Made by a program: the position numbers and the translations under genes. Positions 34,874 through 47,627 of a stretch of 64,000 nt of DNA are shown here, piece after piece. The notes under the pieces were generated by a model. The model did not search any database. It was not told where the DNA came from and worked only from the letters and a program-made list of their open reading frames with translations. Origin of the DNA: Datura wrightii (lineage: Eukaryota > Streptophyta > Magnoliopsida > Solanales > Solanaceae); assembly GCA_035772735.1 (NCBI GenBank), contig JASDFA010000007.1:85149501-85213500 (forward strand), in the 5' to 3' direction. Position 1 is the first letter of the stretch. Each line of letters starts with the position of its first letter.

Positions 34874-35560
34874 CACTGCAAAAAAGGCATATATTGCTAC
34901 AAATACATTGTAGCTAAATATTAATTTTTTTGTGGCTAAACATTTTAGCTACAATATTTTCTTTCGTAGCATTTGTAGCAAGATGTAGTATGGCTAAAAG
35001 CTGTCTACAAACTTTACATAGTCCGTTGCTAAGGACTTATACTTATTTCTATAAAATAAATTGTATTGTAGCTGCGATAACAAAATATTTTTGCTACGAA
35101 AAATATATTTATAGAAAGTGATTTTATTCTTGTGCCACGATAAATAAAAATTATAGCTATATTCTTATTGTAGCCACAAAGTGTTGTACCATAGTAAAAG
35201 ACTTAATATGTTTGCCACGAAAATTTAAATTTTATGGCTATTTCTATAACTTAGTCTCATGGCAATAGTACTCATATTTAGTTACGAATTAAAAAAATTT
35301 ATAGTTGTGAATTAGAATATTTTCCATAAATATTTTCATATTGTAGCTAAAATACATATCTTTAGCCATGAAATATATAACAATGCAGCTAAACAAATCT
35401 TTATTTGCTACGAAGAGTAAAAACTTTTAGCCATATTCTTGATACGTGGCAATTATAAGATTATATGTCTCTACGAATTTAAATTTTCATAGCATAAATT
35501 CACACTTTTTTATTACGAGATATAAATTTTAGAAAAATATTTTCTTCTTTGTTAATGAAA
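34874..35560. repeat. CACTA terminal repeat and subterminal motif field
   Basis: Over about 700 bases, variants of TTGCTACGAA, GTGGCTA and TTTAGCTACAA recur in both orientations every few tens of bases. Such arrays are the TNPA binding sites of En/Spm-type elements; binding here is inferred. Confidence 0.7.
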
Positions 35561-36059
35561 ATGAAAATGTGTATATATGTAATTATATGCGTGACAATTA
35601 TTCATACATTTAGCTACAAATTCAAAAAATTTATAGCTACTAATTAAAATTTTTGCCACAAATATATTACTCATAGTAATTAATAATAATGTAGCTGATA
35701 ATTTATTTTTGACATGAAATGAATAGATAATTATAGAAAAATATCTTAAATTGTATAATAAATATAATATATTAGAAAAAATTTTTAATAAAGGTTCAAT
35801 AATATCATTCAAATTAGTGAAACATTATTTTACTCAAACATATCAATATACTTTTACAAGAGAAAAAATAATTATTCATGTCCTCATCAATTTCGATGTT
35901 TTCGTCACTCCTCCACAAGCTGCAATAAAAATTTAAAAACAAATAAGAAAATGATACAATAAAATATTCTTTTAAAAGAATATAAATTTATTTGTCAATA
36001 TGAAAATTTTCTTAAAATAATCATATATTTACTAAATTAGTAATATAAAAAGATAAAAA

Positions 36060-38240
36060 TAAACTACTTATGGTTAGATTTTCATCATTTGATTGTCGAC
36101 CTTGAGCTACAACCATCATTTGAAATTTTTGTTCCCATCGTTTACTCAACTCTGCTAACTTATTATCTATTTCTTTGTTAATCTCTTAAATTTGTTCCTT
36201 AGACTCCTTCTTAACTTCTTCCACACGCTCGTTCGATTCTTTTCTGGTTGATTCTAACTGCTTTATGAGTTGTATCTTTGTGGGTCTACCACCAAAGTAT
36301 TCACTAAATTTTTTTTCAAGTCCATATGCATGAAGATATCCATTTTTTTCTACCCCAAGTACTTTTTTAAAGATATCATCATCATTTAAAGAAATGTCTC
36401 CTTTTTCTTGCTGCTTTTTTAATTGGCGAAATTCATCCTATAATTAAAGAAACTCAAATATATATTGCAAATATATATATTTTGAAGGAGATAAAGATGA
36501 TAGCTAACACATTGAAATTATATAATGAAATTTTGTTGAAAAGCATCAACTTGTTTTTTCTTTTTCCTCTTGTGAGATTTCATAAAAATTTCAACACGGG
36601 AGAGAGTTTTTCCATCTTGTTCTTGTAAAAATAATAATCACTATCATTAGTTGAATTTAGTCAATGAAATATAATTCTTCAAATTTTATTTTAAATATTA
36701 TTATATGTACCATTTCGTGTCTAACTCTTCATAGCTTTTTGTTCCTATATATGGAGGTAAGAAACGATTAGATCTATATTGTCTTGTTCTGCGAGTTTTT
36801 TTTCTAAACATACATTGAAAAAGAAGAACCGAAAAAACCAATTAACATTAGTTCCTATAACAGACAAAAAAAATTCTATAACAAATAACAATTTAAATTT
36901 TTTTAAATTAATTAAGCAACTGAAAGTCAGCATCACTCCAAAGGTTTAGCAAATATTTCCATTCATCTACAGTAACAAGTTTAGGCTTGTTTCGTAAGAG
37001 GAGTTGATAAGTTATTTTTGAGTCGAAATACTTTTTTTTCAACTTGTGTCTGTAGTCTCTATAGATGTCACTCATATGACCAAGAATTGCGCCTTTTCTT
37101 ACCTCAGACATATCAAAATTAACTTTTTCCTGTAAAAAAATATATCATCATAGTTTTTGATTATATGTTCTAATAAAGTCATTCCATAAAAATTTAAAGA
37201 AAATATTAACTGTATTAGTTTATTAGTTTTTCTTACCAAGATGATGTCTCACATATGATCGATTTTGTCTTGCTCAATCTCTTTCCAACCATTTACTTTT
37301 AAAGGGAAACAAGTTCGGCTTCTAACTTTTTGGCCCAAAAATCAAATAAATTGGGTTGCATTTTTACCAATAGCTTGACAATCCTCATCAAATTCTACGG
37401 ATAATTTTTCTCCGTCTTGTAAGTTGATTATTTTTATAAATCGGGTAGGCCCTCTAGTTTTTCTTTTCACAATGTTGGAACCTAAAATTGAGTATTAAAT
37501 AAATAACACGAAGTAAAAATATCTATGAAAGTGAATAGATCAATAAAAAAATAAAAAATACCTGTTAAATTTGTTTCGCGTTCTTCCACAACTGCTTCAT
37601 TCACTTCTTCTAACGCATTATTCCTTGAACTATTTTCTCCGAGAAAAGTACTCATAAAAATATCACAATCTTTTGATAGTGTGTAAATCTCGATAGGCTT
37701 CTCCTTATGCATCTTATAACTAAGAATCATGTTTCTAATATCTAAAATCGTCACGATATTCCACTAACTCATCATAATCATTAATAACTCTATCACCTCT
37801 CAATAAAAAAAATTTATCTCTCTTCAAAATATCAAAGTTACAATCTTTTTTTAAATCAAAATAACTAATAAAATCAATATTCATGCTTGTTTTCATTAAA
37901 TGCCCACTTACATATTTTCTAGAAGGAAAGAATATAAAATAACTACTATAATGATAGATAATTTCGATCTCACTTCGCGTATCCACATTTTCTATGAAAT
38001 AAGTGAACGTGAATTAGCTTTATATGATTAATAAATATGCAAATTTATCTAATTGAAAAATAAAATAATAAATGAATTCAATATTGCACAATTTTATATT
38101 ACAATGATAAAGAAGTTTCTCCGCTTATTGTGTGGGCAAATTTTCTTTGACCGTTGCTGCTTTAGAATTCTTAGGAGGTTCCATATCATCATTATCAATC
38201 AAGCGTTTAGTTTTTATCCGAAGACCATTTCTACCCATAT
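36060..38240 (-). pseudogene. CACTA TNPA-like transposase (Transposase_24 type)
   Basis: Several exon-like blocks on the minus strand. Block 1 (about 38240) MGRNGLRIKTKRL; blocks at 37986-37560 are open but unrecognised. Block at 37466-37250: GPTRFIKIINLQDGEKLSVE, QAIGKNATQF and PLKVNGWKEIE, the start of the TNPA domain. Block 37130-36912: MSEVRKGAILGHMSDIYRDY, RHKLKKKYFD and VTVDEWKYLLNLW. Then SNRFLPPYIGTKSYEE (about 36780), VEIFMKSHKRKK (about 36590), and 36436-36065 with a low-complexity helical end (DDIFKKVLGVEKNGYLHAYG, FGGRPTKIQLIKQLE). Order and motifs match plant TNPA-type proteins, which bind element ends and assist excision. At least two in-frame stops make function unlikely. Confidence 0.75.
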
Positions 38241-38249
38241 CTGATTGAA

Positions 38250-38709
38250 AACAAATAATTATAAGGTGCAAAAATATAATATTTTTCATAAATACAAATA
38301 ACAATTGTTCTTGATATAAATACTAAGTAGCCAATTTTTATAATTAAGTAGAACCTCAAGATGTAAATTTTATCAAACCATAATTATTTATAAGAGAAAA
38401 AAATTGTGAGATGCATAATAATTATTAAAAAAAAGTACATACAATTTTATTTTGGATAATAAAATAATATACAATTCAAGAAAAAATATGATTTGTTTAT
38501 GTTTTAAAAAAATTATCATAAGTATCTTAAGTAAGACAATGGTCTAATTTGCTAGAAAGCATCAGTCATTAACAAATCATCAAATTCAAATATTATTACA
38601 ATATCATCATTTTTCAAAATAAATTCACAAAATAATCTTTCACTCTTTATTATCATCCGTTGAATTTTTTGCTAATCCTAATGAATGAGTCAAGAAATTT
38701 ACAAATAAA
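38250..38709. other. AT-rich interval without a gene
   Basis: Between the TNPA 5' end and the Helitron. Very AT-rich, no recognisable coding or repeat structure; probably an intron or leader of the TNPA gene. Confidence 0.4.
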
Positions 38710-41700
38710 TCTATATATTTATATAAAGGAGAGATCTCAACCCGATGATATAGCATGCTTCATTGATCAGAAAATCTATTTATCTTTTTTTATATTAATT
38801 TTTTTTTGCATTTTTTCTCATATATTTTGGAGTTTTAATCCTATTTTTTCATATAAGGTGCTTTCTTAAAAAAACAAAAGTCACTTACATTAACTCTTAT
38901 TCTTTACAACTCATCACTTTTCCATCTTCTGCACTTCCTCAACCATTATAATATTTTTTTTCCCATAATTTTTTTTCTTATAAGGTCATTTCCCTCTCTA
39001 TTAAAATACATGTATTCTCTGTTTTCAATGGAAGTTTTTAAATTATTAGTATCAACTTCATTCCCTTTTCATCTATTACTCATGATTAAGAATTTAGGCT
39101 TTTATATTCCCAACAAACAAACAAACAAACAAAAACTTTCAATGGAATATGTCAGCTTATAGTAAAAATTGGGATATTTTTCATACATGACTAGCGTGCC
39201 GTATGGAGAAAATGAGAAATGTGTCTTTGAGTCTTTGCAAATTTTTTTCTATTTCTTAGATAACGCTTCAACTCTTAAAGGATGAAATCTACTTTTCAAT
39301 TTTTTTGGGCTTTAAATTTTATAAACTAATTTGTTAATATTCATGGTATTATGATGGACTTCTCATTTTACTATTTTTTTTGTAGAATTACCTTCAAATT
39401 TTAATCATATAAGTAATTTACGGATTTGAGATAACTTGAAGATCTCAAAATGAATTTTGAGATTGAGGGATGACTTGATGATGGTAAAAAAGAAATCTGC
39501 ATAATTTTTCATCCAACTTTGTGTCTCTACCTGAAGGTTCATGTGACATGTATATAGGGCCTAAATAACTTTAAACAAGTCAAAAATTTATAATTTTGTT
39601 GTGAGCAATATTTGCCTTTACTCAAGTTACATGTATATATTTTGGGTGATTATGCTGAGCAAAAGATGAAATACATGTTAATATTTTTTCTTTCGATGAT
39701 AAAAAAGGAGAACCATTTATTTTCCTCTTTCTCCTATATTTTGTAAGTCTTTTTTCAACACTTTGTTCTGAAGTAGAAAAATAAAATTACTACAATATTA
39801 TTTCACGGCATGCTTGAGTTGATTTATAGATTTGTTTAATCATAATAAAATAATTTTTTCACAAGATAATATGTTTGATTTGGTAGTTTATCGACTATAT
39901 ATTCTTAAGAGTAAAATTGAAGATGTAACTTTTGATAATTTCTGTTAAAGAATTGGATGTAGTTGTTAAATTGTTGTTGTCTTTCTGTTTTATAATATGT
40001 TATGTCTTCTATTTTATGATGCGCGCATGATTGATGGACTATAATTTTCTTGATTATTTATTTATTGACAATATTACTCCTTATTTGAAGAAGAACATAT
40101 GTTCTTATTATTTATGTTATGATATTTGATTTTGATGGTGATTTTGAAGGTTTTATTAGGAACATGAAAGGACAATAGAGAGAATTAATCCCACAAAAAT
40201 TGTAAATTATCTTAAAATCTGGACAAGGCAATGACCTTTTTGTATTTACTTTTTAGCATGATAATATATATCACTCTCTTCTTTTGCTTTTTGTATGTTA
40301 TTCTTGTGGTTTTTCAATTCTTGTAGATCACCAATAATTTTAACCATGGTCATTAATCTCATCAATTGTTTTTTCTCTGTGTCTCTTTTAAATATTCTTA
40401 GCACTTATATGCTTGAAAATATTTGATTTAAATGCTTAATAGTATTACACAGTAACCAACTTAAGGGTCATCTACTCACTATCTTACTTGGTTATTATTT
40501 TTACAGGAAATTTAGGAGTTATATGATATACTCATTAAATATAATAATTAAAGTGATTAATAAGATTTGAATTTCTACTAATAGAAACAAAGGAAAGAGT
40601 ACAAAAAAGAGGAACAAGAATGACTCTTGTATAGGAAGTGTGAACCTTTCAAGTTCTATATGCCTTAAATTAGATATTGATGAAATATTTCTATTTATGT
40701 CATTTCTAATTGATTTTCAAAGAAAAGATTAGTATCTTTTATCAACTTGAATAGACCTAATTGAATCAAGAGTCATTTTAAAAATTCAAGTTGGAAGTAC
40801 TAGGATACCAAGAAAGTCCATCATAACTTTTTATTTTTTTGTTTTGTGTAAAGACTTTTTGTTTTTCCGTTTTGTATAAAGACATTTTGTTTTTTTATTT
40901 TGTGTAAGGTATGAAACATATAAGTTGTATCTTCCCAGTTTTACTTGATAATGTTAGGATAAATTATTGTACCTCAACAAATAATGTCTCATTACAACAA
41001 CTATAAGCCCTTATCCCAAACATACTTAAGTTAGCTATATGAATCATCACCGTGCCTATCACTTTTCATTTATGATTATAACCTATATTGTTCAGATCCT
41101 CCATAAATGCTATCATAATCGTGTTGGATCTTCCAAAAGTATATAGCTTTTGGAGGAGAATATTATCAAGATAAAATAATATAGTTAGATTTGTTGGTTC
41201 AACAATTATATCTTACAAATCTATGCAAGTCCTGGTAAAAAGCTTATCCAACAGTTTCTTTGGTGTAATAGTTAATGGTCGTCCTGCCAAGTATGCTCTT
41301 TTTCTTTGTAATAAGTACATAACAAGTCCCTTTGCAAATTTGATATGACTTTAGTATATGTGTATAATTTTTTGTTACTTTGTAAAGTAACTCTACCTTT
41401 TTGCCAACATAAACTTTAATAGTCAAGTATATTCTCTTCATTAATTGATTAGTTTGAAGTTGTATATATGATTTGTTATGGAATATCAGAATTATCTTAA
41501 CATCCTGAGTTGATATTGAGTTGTTTTACATGACTATTTTATATTAAATAATTTTTTTACATTTAAACTTTCAAGAATAAGGTGTTTAAAATTTATTTTA
41601 TTTGATAAAATCCATTCACACGCTTATTTAATTGTATTTGATAATATTATTTTTTATGCCTAAATAATTAAAAGATACTTGTAGGAACATCTCACTCACC

Positions 41701-42479
41701 AAAATGATTCAAAGGATACATAATTTAAGGTTATGCAATCCATTCAAGTTATGTGATCTAATCATTCAGGGTTTTATATCTCTGAAGTAGAAAGTGAAAT
41801 CTAGCAGGTATTTTATTTTGTGACATGTGAAATATTTTTTTGTTTCATTTGTTGTAGAATTTTTTTTTCATGGTTTCATCTTTCATAGAAAATCTCTTTT
41901 TGCTTGAAGTGGATAGAGATTTCAGAAATTCTAGCGGTACTATCATTTATTTTTCATATGTTTGTTTGTTAGCTGGTTTTCTCTTATCAATAATATATGG
42001 TAATATGTTTCAAATTTGGTGTATTGATGACAGTACAGAAACAATAATATTAAAAAAAATATATCAAATATTATGGATAAGATTGATATTCATATACCAT
42101 AGATATTTTCCACCCTAATGAGAGGAAAGACGATTATGTTTATGCTTATGGATTTACAATCCAAGATTGTTGTATCTTTTTATTTGTTTATGAGAATTAT
42201 TTTAAAGACCATTTTGATGAGGGATCAACTATGAAAGAAGAGTCTATTTGTGTTGATTTACTATAATTTTGAAAGTTTTTTTACTCGATATTACTGTATA
42301 AAACTTTCAAGTTTTACTTATAAAGAGATTTGATTAGTTTAGACTTTAGATTATCTTTTATAGATGAAAATTAGTTGATATTTTTCATTTTTTTTTATGA
42401 ATTAGTTCATATTAAGTAATTACTTTAACAAGTCCACGTTTTTTTAAATGATCACGCGAAGCGCGAATAATTTAACTAG
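38710..42479 (+). mobile_element. Non-autonomous Helitron
   Basis: The 5' end TCTATATATTTATATAAAGG after an A, and the 3' end with hairpin CGCGAAGCGCG (42455-42465) followed 10 bases later by CTAG and then T, are the signature of plant Helitrons inserted between A and T. About 3.77 kb, AT-rich, with no RepHel gene and no recognisable captured gene. A 28-base imperfect tandem repeat lies at 40830-40910. It lies in what appears to be the 5' intron of the CACTA gene. Confidence 0.85.
40830..40910. repeat. Imperfect 28-base tandem repeat
   Basis: GTTTTGTGTAAAGAC (40841), GTTTTGTATAAAGAC (40869) and ATTTTGTGTAAGG (about 40898) separated by T-rich filler; three units inside the Helitron. Confidence 0.6.
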
Positions 42480-43225
42480 TAATAAATAAATAAAAACACA
42501 GTTGCTGATTCATAAGACACCAGAAAATAAGTACTCATTTTAAATCCTAAGAAAAAAAGAAAATAGTAGTAAAGAAAAGAATTTTACAAATTTACCTTGA
42601 CTGTTATGACTTGAAAATAAAAGTTGAAGGTGACAGTTCAGTTTTTTGAGTGCTTAGTTTTTCAGGAATTTTTGGCTCTCTAATATAGGGGAAAAAAAGT
42701 TGTGATTTAGCGATAAAAGAATTTAGAGGAAAATAATTTGGAGGGAACTTATTTTTATTTTTACATTGTTTATTTTGTGTTATCTTTTCAGATTTCGATA
42801 CAACTTTTTTATTTTTAATTTCGTAAATTGAGGAATTATTGTGAATTCAGTCATGTTCCCTCCAAATAGTCAGAGTAATTTAAAAAATTACGTAAAATTT
42901 TTCTTAATAAAATAAATTGCAATTTGATGTAAAGTAATTAAATTAAATTTATCCATTTTAATTTGTAACTTATTAATTATTGAACATTATCTCAAGTTAA
43001 TACTTATTTGATATAATTATGATAATGATTAATTTTTATATCAGCTATATTAAACTATTAATTTATAGTAAAGCTGATAATTAACTAAAAGGATAAAAAG
43101 ACATATATGGTAGAATCATAATTATAGAATACAATCCTAATCAAAATGCATATATTTTTCTCATACATTAAGTAATTGTTTAGTAGCAAATCATAAAGGT
43201 ATTGTCTCTATAGTTTAGGTCTATG
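42480..43225. other. Region between Helitron and solo LTR, possible CACTA leader
   Basis: AT-rich. On the minus strand a likely exon end TCAAG|GTAAAT (about 42597) suits a leader exon of the TNPA gene. A perfect inverted repeat, TTTGGAGGGAAC (42737-42748) and GTTCCCTCCAAA (42855-42866), lies upstream of it. No coding frame is recognisable. Confidence 0.4.
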
Positions 43226-45825
43226 TGTTACACCCCGTAAATTATCGACATGTAGATGGCCTATTCGCTTGTTGGTTAAGAGTTTTTGAATGTCATACAT
43301 GCTAGGAAAAGGCCTGGGGAAGGACCGGATTACTGACACATCGAACCATCACAAGAGAAGGCTGGCAGACCCCCTCCGCGATGGGCAGAGTGTCACGGAG
43401 GCTCACCTCCGCGATACACAACGTGTCACGGAGGCTAGGCTCAGCGTTACACAACGTGTGACGGAGGTGAGGTGCAACCCCAAGTAAAAAAGCCTCCAAA
43501 CTTCGGTTTTTATTTCATTTAACTTATAATTTCCAGAGAACACGACAGAGAACAGAGAGGAACGAAGTTTTACGATATATATTCATCCGATTACACCGTC
43601 AAACGTGGTCCAAACTCAAATTAACTCCAGATACCGAGGTAATAAACAGCAAGAGGCACTCCTACGGATTTAGTTTCGTGAAATTCGGTCGGCGAATCGT
43701 CGTGCTTCCGAACTAAGGTAAGTGGAATTGCTCCAAATTAGTGTCAATATACTCCTAGCCCTAAAGTGAGTATTTCTCCTTTCTGGACTTCCGAGAAATA
43801 GCGAGTTTACGACCGTTTTTCGATAAGCCAAAGTTTTGGCTATATATATATTAAAAATGTTGTCTTCTTCCAGAATATTAGTGTATTTAGTCCTAATTGA
43901 TATATATAGGGATGCAGTTGGGAGAAATAGTGAAAATACTGACCGAGCTACGCCAGTTAGTCGGGAAATCAGAAGTGAAGGTATGTAAAGTTAGTTTCCT
44001 CGGCAAGTTAGTAGTCTCGGTATAGTAAGATAGTTCAAAGGCCAGTAGAATTTTTCAGAAGTCGTGTGTTATGTTTAGTATGAATATTAGTATGATATTG
44101 GAAGCATCATGTTATGTATAGCGTGAAACTTGCTAGCACGATATAAATTCTAATACAAAGTGTTAGGAACTGTACAGTATGCCCAGTATGTGATTTAGTA
44201 AAGTATGTTAGGATATTATCATATTCAGCTGAAACTTAGTAAAGCAATATAAGTATTTGTAAGGTATCTCAGAAGTAGAATGGTAGATTAAAATGAAGTT
44301 TAGAAAGCATGTTAGAAATAGTAAATTATGTTACTATGAAACTCAGTTATACAACATGAACCCCAGCAGAAAAACTATATCTTGTTCAACATTAGACTCA
44401 GCACAGTATGGCAGAAGATTATATATATATATACCATTATCAGTCTCAGCATGTATTAAATACATACATATCACTATCACTTGTTCAACATATAGTATGT
44501 ACAGATACATTATCATCACTAGCTTCAGCATGTGGTATACGCAGTTAGTATTACTAGTTGAGACCACTTGTATTATCTTGGGGTTGGATTACCTAGCATT
44601 CATGACTGCCCTAGGGTTAATAGTTGTATCGACTCGTCCGTCAGAGGGCGAGGATACGTCACTCTACGGAGTGGCATGCCGTCCCACAGGGGACGAAGAT
44701 GGGATGCCGATTTTTCTCATATTGTGCCTTGGTCGACCTTTATACACCCCCGTCAAGCGGGTACACCCGGGATGTTGATTCAGGAGTCCTCCGGACTCAG
44801 GTACAGTTATAGTCAGGGGCTCAGCGAGCCCAAGTGCATACCCAGGGGATCGACAGAATGCTAATAGTTATTATAGGAGATGGGATGACCGGGGTAGGGG
44901 TATAGATTGCGTGTTGATTGTACTCCCGGCTTATGGGGGCTGGGTAAGGTTTGTGTGTATGCTGTGCTACATTATGCTATGTTACATTATACCATGTTAC
45001 GCTAGATACGAGTAGATCGACAGTAAAGCATTACATTTCCGGGTATGACTCCTACTCTTTCCAGTATAGTTGAGAACAGGCTTAGCTTTACATTTTTAAT
45101 CAGTTCCAGTCTATTTCTTTCTGAGTAGTTCCATCGGTTGTATTGTTATTTTCAGATATTTTTCAGTTGTTGCTTTACATACTCAGTACCAGCAGTACTG
45201 ATGCCCGTTTGGGGCGCTGCATTACTTGCCTGCAGGTACTCATAGACGAGGAGCTGATACCTCGTAATTCCAGCCAGCACACAGAGTCATCAGCTCCAGT
45301 CATCCGGAGGTAAATAGCTAGAGGTTTATCCCTTCTCTTTTGTTGTACAGTATGGGTAGGCCGGGGCCCTGTCCCGACCATCTTATCAGTATTCTTAGAG
45401 GCTTGCAGTCTGTATATATTTCCCTGTGGTTAGTTGTGCCAGTCGTGTGGGACCGTGCGTATGTTTAATTATTTATGTTGGCCGTGTGAGGCCTTATCCA
45501 GTCAGTAGTGGGGACCTTGCCAGTCACGTAGCTATTCAGCATTTGTTATATTGATTTAGAGTTAACTAGACAGCATGGTGGCCTTGTCGGCCCGCATAGG
45601 TTCCCCTATATGAATGTGATTCTGGCTAGCTGATGTTATAGTACAAGTGGCTATAGGCCTAGTCGGCCGGAGGCTGTATTTACAGCCTTTATATAGCCCG
45701 TCATTTCCTTGAATCCAGAGTTAGAGCCAGCCAGGCACCAGAAGTGCTTAGGCTCAGCAGTCTAGCAGTTCAGGTCCCAATAGGGCACAAGGTGCCAGTC
45801 ATACCCTCCAAGGCGGGGCGTGACA
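43226..45825 (+). repeat. Solo LTR of a Tekay element
   Basis: 2600 bases, TGTTACACCCCG to GGGGCGTGACA, plus orientation, flanked by perfect CTATG duplications (43221-43225; 45826-45830). Its ends and body match the Tek-D LTRs in the opposite orientation. No internal element sequence is present, so the element was removed by recombination between its LTRs. The GC module is kept (43374-43397), but the TATA site seen in Tek-D reads TAAAAAA here (43485-43491). Confidence 0.95.
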
Positions 45826-46532
45826 CTATGTCAATGATTAGTTCCTATCGTAGTAATTGAAAAATAAATTATTGATTATTAAAGAATATAAAAAGAAAGA
45901 ATCTTGAATTTACAAGATACGATTGATCCGAATCTAATAATTTCAATAAATATTAAGCTAAAATGATTCTTGATTTCAAAATGAGTTTTCATCTGAGGTT
46001 TGTCTATTATTTTGGTTTGTTATTTGTTATTAGATTGGTTAAGATATTGTTTCAATAATAGAGGTCTAAATCAAATAACAATTCTTGAACTGGTACTTGA
46101 TCAAGATGAAGCTTGAACATCAATCCTAACTATTAGTAAAGTTTTGTTTAAATCCAATTTAAATTGTCAATGAAATTTGATTTTACATAATCTAATAATT
46201 TAACTCAACAGAGGGGATCTAGTAGCTGTTATAAATATGAAGGAGTAAGATTTTTCTCGTTACTATTGTTCTGCTAGCGCCGCACTCCAAACGGATCGCC
46301 TCTACATTCTCTTGGCTCTCTCCTCCTTTATTAAGTAAAACGACTCATTTAAATTTTATTTAAAACTTACTACACCATGTAAAATAGAATTAAATTGAAC
46401 AATCAACACCTTATTGTTCGGATTAAATAAGATTTCTCAAAATACTTGATCAATATGAACTTGGGTGATACTTAGTGCATTTTTTAATGTTGTTAATTCA
46501 ATATAATTATTTATCAAAAGTTATTAGATATG
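45826..46532. other. AT-rich interval without a gene
   Basis: No gene or clear repeat boundary. A stretch at about 46034-46095 (agaggtctaaatcaaataac) resembles 47353-47410, suggesting an old duplication either side of the MITE. Confidence 0.35.
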
Positions 46533-46594
46533 GTAACAATAACAACATACCTAGTGTAATCTCAAAAGTGGGATCGAAGAAAGGTGGTGTAGAC
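46533..46594 (+). repeat. Possible SINE-like relic common in Solanaceae
   Basis: AACAACATACCTAGTGTAAT followed by CTCAAAAGTGGGATC and GGTGGTGTAGAC resembles a dispersed short repeat I recall from Solanaceae genomes. Its continuation is displaced by the MITE, after which GTGAGACCCT resumes. Identification from memory. Confidence 0.4.
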
Positions 46595-47274
46595 TAGGGG
46601 TGAGCATTCGGTTCTTCAGTTCGATTTTATTAAAGTTCGGTTCGATTCTTCAATTTTTGATTTTGAAAAAATGTGCACCGTACACCGAACCAAACTAATT
46701 CGGTTTGATTCAGTTTTTTCAACTTCGGTTTGATTTGATTTGGTATTTCTAAAATGATTTTTTGGTGCAAGTGATAAATAAAATGAGAACAAATTAATTA
46801 TCAAAATATTTGATATGAAACAAATTCGTTCAACAATGATATTTCGTATAACTTCTATAACAATTAATAATTTAGCACATTATATTAAACATTACCAATA
46901 AAATATAATTGGAAGTAGATACTAGGCTACTAGTACCTACTAGATTTTATTAACACCTAATATTTTCTTGATCTTTCACGAGAAATAACACTCGAGAGTG
47001 AGATTTATGTTGGCTTAAATTTGAAATGCCAAAGGCACAAATTGATTGGGTTTTAAAAAATAATTTGGGTCATATAAATTAAATATAAATATTATATAAA
47101 AATATATTTAATAAAACTTTAGTTCTTTAGTGCATCGAAGAACCATGACTATTATACCAAACACCGAACTGAAAAATCGAATTTTTTCAAAAAAAGACTA
47201 AACACCGAGCCGAAGAACCAAATTAATTCAGTACGAACTAATTTTTTGGTTCTTCGGTATTTATTCCACCCCAA
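46595..47274. mobile_element. hAT-like MITE
   Basis: About 680 bases with ends TAGGGGTG and CACCCCAA and an extended imperfect inverted repeat rich in TTCGGTTC/GAACCGAA words (both arms read CGGTTCTTC or its complement). The flanks GTGTAGAC and GTGAGACC resemble an 8-base duplication with changes. It has no transposase; superfamily assigned by terminal motif and duplication length only. Confidence 0.5.
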
Positions 47275-47282
47275 GTGAGACC

Positions 47283-47584
47283 CTATAAAATTAATATCTT
47301 TTAAAATTGAATAGAAAATAAACACCTCTAATTACTTACCCTAGTTCGATCGATAAAGACGTTGTTCGACAGAAGAGGTCCAAGTCAAATAACAATTCTC
47401 ATTATTGATTATATTCATAATAAATTATATTCTAGTTATTATTTTTTGTATCAATAAATATTTAATTAATATGGCAGGAATGAAATTTTAACCAAAAAAA
47501 GAAATTACATGTATTAGTATGCAATAACATACACATATACGTATAAGATACTGGGGACCAACATAAAGTGTATGTTATGCAACT

Positions 47585-47627
<43 letters not shown>

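Larger units (their letters stand above)
34874..43225 (-). mobile_element. CACTA (En/Spm) element, one end and TNPA gene
   Basis: The left end CACTGCAAAAAAGGC (34874) has the form of a CACTA terminal inverted repeat, preceded by AAT as a possible 3-base target duplication. A field of subterminal repeats and then a minus-strand TNPA-like gene follow, so this is the 3' end of a minus-oriented element. A Helitron splits it. I could not find the opposite terminus; the right limit given is only where the solo LTR begins. Confidence 0.7.

Noticed and set aside
36745..38869. AT-rich hydrophobic frames near the CACTA gene as host genes
   Set aside because: They overlap TNPA exons or introns and show no recognisable domain.
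41870..42118. Hydrophobic 82-codon frame in the Helitron
   Set aside because: AT-rich DNA gives chance hydrophobic frames; no start context, domain or conservation visible.
44293..45381. Open frames within the solo LTR, up to 161 codons
   Set aside because: They lie wholly inside a non-coding LTR, have no family signature, and the same stretch in Tek-D LTRs is open only on scattered frames.
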